Shown: positions 57,494 to 64,000 of the stretch, piece by piece
Layout of the letters: the number at the start of each line of letters is the position of its first letter
How positions within the stretch are numbered: the stretch's first letter is position 1
NCBI RefSeq assembly: GCF_000015725.1
Contig: NC_008825.1
Location: 2,418,001-2,482,000 of the forward strand
Reading direction: 5' to 3'
Source: Methylibium petroleiphilum PM1
GTDB lineage: Bacteria > Pseudomonadota > Gammaproteobacteria > Burkholderiales > Burkholderiaceae_C
Length of the DNA stretch: 64,000 nt
Notes under the pieces: generated by a model
Told to the model about the DNA's origin: nothing
Database searches by the model: none
What the model saw: only the letters and a program-made list of their open reading frames with translations
Program-made: the position numbers and the translations under genes

Positions 57494-57708
57494 TTGGCCG
57501 GTATCCGGGCTGGCGGAACGACCCTCGCGACCTTCCCAGAGCCGGAGACTCCAGTGGCATGTGCGCGAGAGCGGAAGTGTGAACGCAGGCGTTCTGGCTT
57601 CGTCCGCTGACCGTTGCGGGGGCAGCGCAGGCTGAAGGAGCACCCGGTGGGTCCCCCTCCTCTGCTTCCCGTTTAACTGCGCCGGCGTGAACGCCGGCAC
57701 GAGCACCA
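57494..57708 (-). promoter_or_regulatory. Cobalamin (AdoCbl) riboswitch
   Basis: On the minus strand the leader contains, in order, GGTGCTCGTGCC, GCAGTTAAACGGGAA, CTGCCCCCGCAACGGTCAG, GCCACTGG and the B12-box CCCGGATACCGGCC (57494-57510). These are the conserved core blocks of the cobalamin riboswitch class. It lies about 85 bp upstream of btuB and should repress the whole nine-gene operon when B12 is plentiful. Confidence 0.95.
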
Positions 57709-57773
57709 ACAGCCCGCAGTGTAAGCGCGGCCCGGGCCGCCCCCTACAATCGTCGCGTGCAGTGAGGAGAGGC

Positions 57774-58010
57774 ATGGCGACGATCGAAGAACTGGCCGAG
57801 CGCGTGGAGCGGTTGCTGCTGAGGCACCAGGAACTGCAGCGCACGCACGCGCTGACCCTGGAGCAGCTGGCCGGCGTCAATGCCGAACGCGACTCGCTGC
57901 GCTCCCGCCTCGCCGCCGCCCGCCAGCGCGTCGAGGCCCTGCTGGATCGCCTGCCGGCCAGCGAACCGGTCGCCGAGGCCGGCCCGGAGACCGGAAAGAC
58001 CGCCGAATGA
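57774..58010 (+). CDS. Small coiled-coil protein, TIGR02449/ZapB-like
   Basis: Coiled-coil protein of 78 residues with Leu/Ala heptads across most of its length (ELAERVERLLLRHQELQ) and a short acidic tail. Proteins of this kind (TIGR02449-like) are encoded directly before zapA and 6S RNA. ATG 57774 is preceded by GAGGAGAGGC, with a possible -10 TACAAT at 57745-57750. It overlaps zapA by 4 bp. A role near the Z-ring is inferred only from context. Confidence 0.85.
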   Translation: MATIEELAERVERLLLRHQELQRTHALTLEQLAGVNAERDSLRSRLAAARQRVEALLDRLPASEPVAEAGPETGKTAE

Positions 58011-58333
58011 AGCAGCTCGAAGTCACCATCATGGGCCAGAGCTACATCCTCGGCTGCCCCGACGGCGGCGAACGGGCCCTGCTCGAGGCCGTGGGCAACG
58101 TGGACCAGGAGATGTGCGCGATCCGCGACGCCGGCAAGGTGCGCGCCCGCGAGCGCATCGCGGTGCTCGCCGCGCTCAACCTCGCCTACCAGCTGGCCGA
58201 GCGGCCGCTGGCGGCGGCGACACCGGCGCGCAGCGCCGGGCAGGCCGCGCCGGACCCCGCACACGGCATCGACATCGAGGCCCTGATCGGGCGCATCGAC
58301 GAGACCCTCGGGCGCGACGGTCAATTGCTCTGA
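58007..58333 (+). CDS. zapA: Cell division protein ZapA
   Basis: FtsZ-ring-associated protein that bundles FtsZ protofilaments. The 108-residue product has the N-terminal globular part KQLEVTIMGQSYILGCPDGG and a C-terminal coiled coil. An Ala/Pro-rich insertion (ATPARSAGQAAPDPAHG) interrupts the region before the final helix. It overlaps the upstream coiled-coil gene by 4 bp and is followed by 6S RNA, the usual arrangement. Confidence 0.93.
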   Translation: MKQLEVTIMGQSYILGCPDGGERALLEAVGNVDQEMCAIRDAGKVRARERIAVLAALNLAYQLAERPLAAATPARSAGQAAPDPAHGIDIEALIGRIDETLGRDGQLL

Positions 58334-58373
58334 AACGCCGGTTCGTCAGCGCTGGCGGCGTACACTGATCTCG

Positions 58374-58548
58374 TCCGTCGCGTTCGCGGGAGTTTTATAT
58401 TTCCTTGAACCGATGCTCATATGAGCCCGGGCTTGGAACATTGCGAAGCGGGCGTGATCGTCTCGCGTCAGATGAACCCGAAGCTTCGCTGACCTCGCCC
58501 ACCTGAACTCCCCTGGGTTCAGGAATGCGACTCCCGGTTCGCGGCGGA
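58374..58548 (+). ncRNA. ssrS: 6S RNA
   Basis: Regulatory RNA that binds sigma70 RNA polymerase by mimicking an open promoter. The region downstream of zapA lacks codon structure and folds into a long rod. The ends CGGGAG/CTCCCG and TTCCTTGAACC/GGGTTCAGGAA pair across about 150 nt, and the middle is an interrupted stem. A -10 TACACT at 58361-58366 sets the 5' end near 58374. The position next to zapA is diagnostic. The boundaries are approximate. Confidence 0.85.
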
Positions 58549-58585
58549 CACCTTTCCCCGTTGCCCTTCCCGACCTGCTGCCGCC

Positions 58586-59049
<464 letters not shown>

Positions 59050-59050
<1 letters not shown>

Positions 59051-59862
59051 TGCTGCTCGCCTGGCCGCTGGTCGTCGAGCTGCTGCTGCTGGGCGCGGGC
59101 GCCGGCTTCCTGGCCGGCCTGCTGGGCGTCGGCGGCGGCATGGTGCTGGTGCCCTTCATCACGCTGCTGCTGACGCTGAAAGGCTTTCCGTCCGACCTGA
59201 TCGTGAAGGTCGCGATCGCGACCTCGCTCGCGACGATCTGCTTCACCTCGCTGTCTTCGGTGCGAGCCCATCATGCGCGCGGCGCCGTGCGCTGGGACAT
59301 CGTGCGCCGCCTCGCACCTGGGATCGTGCTGGGCTCGCTGCTGGGGGCGCAGGTCGCGAAGGCGCTGCCCTCGGCGCTGCTGGCCGGGCTGTTTGCGCTG
59401 TTCGTCGGCTTCTCGGCGACGCAGATGCTGCGCGGCGGCAAGCCCACGCCGGCCCGGCAGTTGCCACCCGCGCCCGGACTGTTCGGCGTCGGCGGCGTGA
59501 TCGGCGCCGTGTCGGCGCTGGTCGGTGCCGGTGGCGCCTTCATGTCGGTGCCGTTCATGACCTGGTGCAACGTGCCGATCCACAACGCCGTGGCGACCTC
59601 GGCCGCACTGGGCGTGCCGATCGCGCTGGCCGGCACCGCCGGCTACATCGCCGCTGGCTGGAACCTCCATGGGCTGCCGCCCGGCACGCTCGGCTTCCTC
59701 TACCTGCCGGCACTGCTGGTGGTGTCGACCGCCAGCGTGATGACGGCACCGCTCGGCGCGCGCACCGCACATGCGCTCGACGTGCAGCAGTTGCGTCGCG
59801 TGTTCGCGCTGCTGCTCTACGCCATCTCCGGCTACATGTTCTGGCGCGCCCTGCAGGGCTGA
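59050..59862 (+). CDS. TauE/SafE family membrane exporter
   Basis: Integral membrane protein of the TSUP (TauE/SafE) family, 270 residues with about eight TM helices in two halves. Each half begins with a Gly-rich motif: FLAGLLGVGGGMVLVPF and AVSALVGAGGAFMSVPF. Family members export sulfite, sulfonates or organic acids. Nothing here fixes the substrate. It is translationally linked to the EVE gene. Confidence 0.9.
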
Positions 59863-59889
59863 GCCCGCGTTCCGGCGCGCGCCCTGCGG

Positions 59890-60861
59890 TCAGCCGACCG
59901 TGGCCCCGCCGAAGGCGATGCTGGCCAGCGCCACGTGGTTGCCGCCACGCTGCACGGCCTGCGCCAGCGCAGTCTCGGCGGCGTGCAGCAGACCGGCCTG
60001 CGTCTGCGCGGTGTGCGGGAAGCTCGCGAGCCCCATCGACACCGTGAACCGCAGCGCCGCGCCGCCCTTGGGCACGAGCTGCGTTGCGCACTGGCGGCGC
60101 ATTCCCTCCATGCGGGCATGGGCCGTCGCCAGGCCCATGCCGGACAGCAGCAGCGCGAAGCGCTCGCCCTCGAGACGGCACGGGGCATCCATCGCACGCG
60201 TATTGCTGCGCAGCAGCCGGGCCATCGCCTCGAAGACGCGCTCGCGACCGGCGTCGTCATGGGGCGGGCTGCCGGCGGGTGGCGCATCGACGTGGATGTA
60301 GACCACGGCGAACTCACGGTGCTCGCGCAGCGACAGGTCGATCTCACGGCGCAACTGGTCGTCGAACTGCTCGCGACGGCCGATGCTGCGCACCGGCTCG
60401 CCCGACGCGTTGCGGTTCTCCGCATCGCTGCGCAGCGCCTCGTTGGCACGCTGCTGCTCCTCGAGCTGGTGCAGCGCCTGCTGCAGCTGGCCGGACAGGC
60501 GGGTGCGCTCGCTGCGCTCGACCCACACGCCCAGCAGGGCTCCACCATCGAGCGGCACGCGCGCACCGAGGAACTCGCGCCGCTCGCCGCCGAACTCGAG
60601 GCTGTGTTCACTGACGCTGGCGCCGGGCCGGGCCAGCGCGGCCTGATCGGCGGCGCGCAGCGCGCCGGCGGTCGGCGCGGTGAGCAGTTCGGCATCGGTC
60701 CGGCCGCAGGCCTCGGTGGGCACGCCGAGCGCTGCGACCGCCGCCGCGTTGAGGTGTGTGTAGCGACCCGCGGCGTCCTTCGTGTAGACGGGCAGACCGA
60801 GCTTTTCGAGCGCCTCGGCAAGGGCCGACGCGGTGGCGGAGGACTCGTAGGAAACGCTCAT
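59890..60861 (-). CDS. PAS-GGDEF protein with degenerate catalytic motif
   Basis: Cytoplasmic signalling protein of 323 residues. A PAS-like N-terminal domain (GLPVYTKDAAGRYTHLNAAA) is followed by a coiled linker (about 120-150) and a diguanylate-cyclase fold. The GGDEF site reads EGERF (in CRLEGERFALLL), so the first Gly and the catalytic acidic residues are changed. Cyclase activity is unlikely; a c-di-GMP or GTP-sensing role is possible. ATG 60861 is preferred to the GTG at 60888. Confidence 0.85.
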   Translation of the reverse strand: MSVSYESSATASALAEALEKLGLPVYTKDAAGRYTHLNAAAVAALGVPTEACGRTDAELLTAPTAGALRAADQAALARPGASVSEHSLEFGGERREFLGARVPLDGGALLGVWVERSERTRLSGQLQQALHQLEEQQRANEALRSDAENRNASGEPVRSIGRREQFDDQLRREIDLSLREHREFAVVYIHVDAPPAGSPPHDDAGRERVFEAMARLLRSNTRAMDAPCRLEGERFALLLSGMGLATAHARMEGMRRQCATQLVPKGGAALRFTVSMGLASFPHTAQTQAGLLHAAETALAQAVQRGGNHVALASIAFGGATVG

Positions 60862-60937
60862 GGTGCTCGGACCATGATAGCCCTGCACCGCAGGCGTGCC
60901 CCCCCAGCTTGAGGGTGTCGAACCCCCTAGCGCTGCA

Positions 60938-62218
60938 TCAGCCGATCAGCGTCTGCATGCTGTGCTCGATCTGCCCGGTGAGCTGCTCGAAGCGCTCGAG
61001 CAGCGTGTCGCTCGCGTCGGCCAGCTGCTGCCGGCCAGCCGGCGTGCCGGCGGCGTCGATGCCGGCGCGCATCTGCGGCCAGGCCTGCGCCGCGGCGGCC
61101 AGCGTCGCGCAGATCTCGGGGGTCGACAGCGGCGCGGCCTGCAATGCGGCCAGCGCCTCCTCGGCCTCGAGCGCGGTGCGCTCGGCCGCCTCGCGCGCCA
61201 GCGCGGCCATCGGACCCGGCAGCAGCGTGGCCAGCAGCACCTCCTTGGCCAGCCGCTGGCTCAGCATGCGCTGCCGGCCCGCGAGGTTGATCACGTGCAG
61301 GCGCGGCATGCCGCTGGCCTGCTCCAGGGCGGCGGTCAGTGTCTCGGCGGCCTGCAGCAGCGCCTCGGCCAGCGCATCGAGCTTGAGCAGGCGCGCGGCC
61401 TGCGGTGCTTCGCCGAGCATCGCGTCCAGCGGCTTCCAGGCGCTCAGCACGCCGTCCAGCAGGTCGCCGAAGGTGGGTTTGGACAGCAGGCGCCCCAGTT
61501 GGGCCAGGTTGGCCTCCAGGCGCTCGACCGCCTGCGACTGCAGAACCCGCGCCGCGCCGGCCTCCGCCTCACCGCCAGCGACCTGCAGCGCATAGAGCTT
61601 GACCAGCCGCTGCGACAGCATGCGCAGCTGGCCGGAGCGGTTGACCCCGGCCGCGTCCTGCGCGGCATCGATGAGCAGCTGGGCCGCCTGACCGACGCGC
61701 AGTTGCTGCTGCATCGCGCTCTGGCGCAGCAGCCTGAACGCCTCGTCTTCCGGGACCTGGCGCGCCAGCATCAGGATGCCCTTGGCCCGATCGACCAGCT
61801 TGCGTTCTTCGTAGCGGTTCCCCAGGTCCTCGAGCGCATCGCGCAGCCCGCGCTCGTGGCGGAAGCGCGCCTGCACGAGCTGCAGCAACGGCCGCAGCCG
61901 CGCTGCGGCGTAGCCCTGCACGACCCAGCCCTGCACGCCGCACTGCAGGGCCCGCTCCATGGCCTCGACGCCGGCGTCGCCGCTGAACACGAGCACCGGC
62001 AGGGCCTGGGTCGTGCGCAGGATGTCCAGCGCACGGAACAGCGGCTCACCCGGGTGCGAAGACCAGCCCACCAGCACGTCGGGTCCCTGCCGCAGTGCCT
62101 CCTGCACCAGCTTGTCGCATGGACAGGCACCAAGCACGTGAATGCCGGCCGCGCGCAGATCGGCTGCCAGCGGCGGCGCACCGTGATCGGGGTCGAGCAC
62201 AAGGAGAACGGAAGTCAC
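60938..62218 (-). CDS. ANTAR-domain antiterminator with PilJ/NIT-like sensor (nitrate regulator type)
   Basis: RNA-binding regulator of 426 residues from GTG 62218. A receiver-like domain (1-115) lacks an obvious phospho-acceptor set. An ANTAR domain follows at about 125-185 (LEDLGNRYEERKLVDRAKGILML). Two PilJ-type segments, NRSGQLRMLSQRLVKLYAL and INLAGRQRMLSQRLAKE, lie after it. This resembles nitrate/nitrite-responsive ANTAR proteins that read through leader terminators of assimilation genes. It is divergent to a NarK-type gene whose leader has matching hairpins. AAGGAGAACGGAA... on the plus strand is not its RBS; the start is supported by length and divergence. Confidence 0.88.
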   Translation of the reverse strand: MTSVLLVLDPDHGAPPLAADLRAAGIHVLGACPCDKLVQEALRQGPDVLVGWSSHPGEPLFRALDILRTTQALPVLVFSGDAGVEAMERALQCGVQGWVVQGYAAARLRPLLQLVQARFRHERGLRDALEDLGNRYEERKLVDRAKGILMLARQVPEDEAFRLLRQSAMQQQLRVGQAAQLLIDAAQDAAGVNRSGQLRMLSQRLVKLYALQVAGGEAEAGAARVLQSQAVERLEANLAQLGRLLSKPTFGDLLDGVLSAWKPLDAMLGEAPQAARLLKLDALAEALLQAAETLTAALEQASGMPRLHVINLAGRQRMLSQRLAKEVLLATLLPGPMAALAREAAERTALEAEEALAALQAAPLSTPEICATLAAAAQAWPQMRAGIDAAGTPAGRQQLADASDTLLERFEQLTGQIEHSMQTLIG

Positions 62219-62311
62219 GCGACGACGGGCCTTTTCAGAGGAGCGGACGCAGGGCGCGACCTGCGGGGGGCGCCAGTATGGAGCAGCCGGCGTGGCGCCG
62301 GCCGCTCCCCC

Positions 62312-62327
62312 TGGCACGGATGCTGCT
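62312..62327 (+). promoter_or_regulatory. Putative sigma54 promoter of the NarK-type transporter gene
   Basis: TGGCACGGATGCTGCT matches the sigma54 consensus TGGCAC-N5-TTGC with one mismatch in the -12 element (CTGC). The predicted start is near 62338, immediately before the first ANTAR-type hairpin. Nitrate assimilation genes are commonly under NtrC/sigma54 control. A GC-rich hairpin (62280-62308) lies just upstream. Confidence 0.6.
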
Positions 62328-62337
62328 CCGCACAACG

Positions 62338-62399
62338 CGGGCGCAGCGACGCGCCCGGATCGGCGCTCCGCACGCCCGGTCCTGTGCACACCGACGTGC
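62338..62399 (+). promoter_or_regulatory. Putative ANTAR-responsive leader RNA (two hexaloop hairpins)
   Basis: Hairpin 1 (62338-62357) has a 7-bp stem CGGGCGC/GCGCCCG with loop AGCGAC. Hairpin 2 (62386-62399) has a 4-bp stem GCAC/GTGC with loop ACCGAC. Both hexaloops have A at position 1 and G at position 4, the defining feature of ANTAR target RNAs. A GC-rich hairpin at about 62421-62444 could be the controlled terminator, but its T tract is poor. The rest of 62400-62553 shows no gene. Confidence 0.6.
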
Positions 62400-62553
62400 C
62401 CAGCTTCGTGCCTTCGTCACTCGCCCCCGGGGGCCGAGCGACTGTTCTCCCTGGAGAAGCACCATGAGCTCGCCGTCGTCGGCCGCCATCATCGCGGCGC
62501 CCCACCCCCCCTTCTCGCATCGCTGCCGCGCGTGAGCGCAGGCACGTCACGCC

Positions 62554-63810
62554 ATGGCTGATTTCAAGACCTTCGTGCGCTCGGGCCACTGGCCCACGCT
62601 GCTCGCGTCCTTCCTCTACTTCGACTTCTGCTTCGCGATCTGGGTACTGAACGGCGCGATGGCGCCCTTCATCAGCGAAAGCTTCCAGCTCACCGCCGCG
62701 CAGAAGGGCTTCATGGTGTCGGTGCCGATCCTGGCCGGCGCGCTGATGCGCTTCCCGCTGGGCGTGCTGTCGCAGTACATCGGCCGCAAGAACGCGGCGA
62801 TGGTCGAGATGGGCCTGATCGTCGCCGCACTGGGATACGGCTACGGCTACGTCGACAGCTATGACGGCGTGCTCGCGATGGGGGTGCTGCTCGGCATCGC
62901 CGGCGCGAGCTTCGGCGTTGCGCTGTCGCTGGGCTCGGGCTGGTTCCCGCCGCAGCACAAGGGGCTGGCGATGGGCATCGCCGGCGCCGGCAACTCGGGC
63001 ACGGTGCTCGCCGTGCTGTTCGCGCCGCCGCTGGCGGCCAAGTTCGGCTGGTCCACCGTCTACGGCCTGGCGGCCTGCACCATGCTGCTGCCGATGCTGG
63101 TGATGTGGTTCGCCGCCAAGGAGCCGCCGGACCGCGAGCACCAGACGCTGCGCGAGCACGTGGCCTGCCTGTTCGAGAAGGACGGCTGGGCCTTCAGCCT
63201 GATCTACATCATCACCTTCGGCGGCTTCATCGGCCTGGCGAGCTTCCTGCCGACCTACTTCTACGACCAGTTCCACGTCACCAAGATCGAGGCCGGCCAG
63301 TTGACGATGCTGGCCACGCTGATGGGCTCGGCGGTGCGCGTGCTGGGTGGCTACATCTCCGACCGCATCGGCGGCATCAACACGCTCAGCGGCGTGCTGA
63401 TGATCGTGATCGTGACGCTGGTGATGTGCGGCTTCGCGGGCGGCTCGGTCGCGGTCACCACGCTGCTCTTCATGCTGTGCTTCGCGGCGCTCGGCGCCGG
63501 CAACGGCGCGCTGTTCCAGCTGGTGCCGCTGCGCTGGCCGCTGACCACCGCGGTGGCTGGCTCGATGATCGGCGAGGTCGGCGCGCTCGGCGGCGGCTTC
63601 CTGCCCAATGCGATGGGGCAGTCCAAGCAACTGGCGGGCACCTACCTGTGGGGCTTCGTCGCCTTCGCGGTGCTGGCGCTCGTGATGCTGGTGATGCTGC
63701 GGCGCGTGCAGATCCGCTGGACCCGCACCTGGGCCGAGAAAGGCGGGCGCGCCCGCCCGATGACCGCGCCGACCGACTACGGTGCCGCCAGCCGGACCGC
63801 GCAGCGCTAG
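62554..63810 (+). CDS. NarK/NasA-type nitrate/nitrite MFS transporter
   Basis: Inner-membrane MFS transporter of 418 residues with 12 TM helices, of the nitrate/nitrite porter family. Visible nitrate signatures are GIAGAGNSGTVLAVLFAPPLA in the N-terminal half and AALGAGNGALFQLVPLRWP in the C-terminal half. Arginines lie in TM2 (LMRFPLGVLSQYIGRK) and TM8 (AVRVLGGYISDRIG). Divergence from the ANTAR regulator and the hairpin leader suggest nitrate uptake for assimilation. A nitrite or nitrate reductase would be expected nearby but is not in view. Confidence 0.9.
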   Translation: MADFKTFVRSGHWPTLLASFLYFDFCFAIWVLNGAMAPFISESFQLTAAQKGFMVSVPILAGALMRFPLGVLSQYIGRKNAAMVEMGLIVAALGYGYGYVDSYDGVLAMGVLLGIAGASFGVALSLGSGWFPPQHKGLAMGIAGAGNSGTVLAVLFAPPLAAKFGWSTVYGLAACTMLLPMLVMWFAAKEPPDREHQTLREHVACLFEKDGWAFSLIYIITFGGFIGLASFLPTYFYDQFHVTKIEAGQLTMLATLMGSAVRVLGGYISDRIGGINTLSGVLMIVIVTLVMCGFAGGSVAVTTLLFMLCFAALGAGNGALFQLVPLRWPLTTAVAGSMIGEVGALGGGFLPNAMGQSKQLAGTYLWGFVAFAVLALVMLVMLRRVQIRWTRTWAEKGGRARPMTAPTDYGAASRTAQR

Positions 63811-63864
63811 TCCCGGGGCAGCCGCATGACCCGCCTCCAGCCCGGTGCCGCCGCCTGCCCCGCT

Positions 63865-64000
63865 TCAGCGCGGCAGGAACAACAGCCACACCACGAGCAG
63901 CATGTTGAACAGCAGCGAGATCGCGAAGGCGATCTTCCACAGCGCGTTCGGGTCGCGGGCGACGAGCGGCGTCGCCGGCGGCGCGGCGAGCGGGCGCGAC
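63865..64000 (-). CDS. C-terminal fragment of a membrane protein (cut by right edge)
   Basis: A minus-strand frame enters from the right edge and stops at 63865-63867. The 45 visible residues contain a Pro/Ala-rich linker and one hydrophobic helix at the very C terminus (KIAFAISLLFNMLLVVWLLF followed by LPR). It converges with the transporter gene. Too little is present to name it. Confidence 0.55.
   Translation of the reverse strand, partial: SRPLAAPPATPLVARDPNALWKIAFAISLLFNMLLVVWLLFLPR

Noticed and set aside
62270-62284. NtrC-like palindrome GCGCC-N5-GGAGC before the sigma54 element
   Set aside because: It matches the NtrC consensus only partly and lies too close (about 28 bp) to the -24 element to be a normal enhancer site.

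Overview
The window is a high-GC stretch of a betaproteobacterial chromosome, most likely Burkholderiales of the Methylibium/Rubrivivax/Leptothrix type. The signs are the iscRSUA-hscBA order, a Cupriavidus-type PHB depolymerase, a zapA-6S RNA locus, a cobalamin-riboswitch operon and a complete phenol meta-cleavage pathway. All assignments rest on reading the sequence and on recalled family knowledge; no database search was run.

Layout. Positions 1-5322 (minus strand) carry the Fe-S assembly operon iscR-iscS-iscU-iscA-hscB-hscA, with two IscR-like boxes at its promoter and a low-molecular-weight protein tyrosine phosphatase upstream. Positions 5431-28308 are a catabolic island for phenol or related monoaromatics. 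It holds a DmpR/MopR-type sigma54 activator, the six-gene phenol hydroxylase dmpKLMNOP behind a sigma54 promoter, a divergent LysR regulator, and a lower-pathway operon from ferredoxin dmpQ and catechol 2,3-dioxygenase dmpB to tautomerase dmpI. A four-gene envelope module (YCF48-like lipoprotein, MMPL/RND transporter, DUF1302, DUF1329) sits inside the lower operon between dmpH and dmpF. uvrB follows at 28409-30541.

Positions 30676-39357 hold a second accessory block: two membrane-anchored periplasmic proteins, two related secreted proteins, a large lipoprotein and a TonB-dependent receptor. Three of these proteins share a cysteine-containing repeat unit that I do not recognise from any named family. 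It is the best candidate here for an undescribed system. Positions 39641-48080 (plus strand) carry an aromatic aminotransferase, a FecR/DUF6600-like protein, a PHB depolymerase with an in-frame loss of its catalytic-Cys segment, an RnfB-like ferredoxin, a tandem repeat, endonuclease III, a DUF2145 pair and a VOC protein.

Positions 48042-57708 (minus strand) form a nine-gene cobalamin uptake and lower-ligand assembly operon behind a cobalamin riboswitch: btuB-cobU-btuF-btuC-btuD-cobQ-cobT-cobS-cobC. Positions 57774-59862 contain a TIGR02449-like coiled-coil gene, zapA, 6S RNA, an EVE protein and a TauE-type exporter. The right end has a degenerate GGDEF protein and a nitrate-type locus: an ANTAR regulator gene divergent from a NarK-type transporter gene. 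The transporter's leader has a near-consensus sigma54 promoter and two hexaloop hairpins of the kind ANTAR proteins bind. A truncated membrane-protein gene lies at the right edge.
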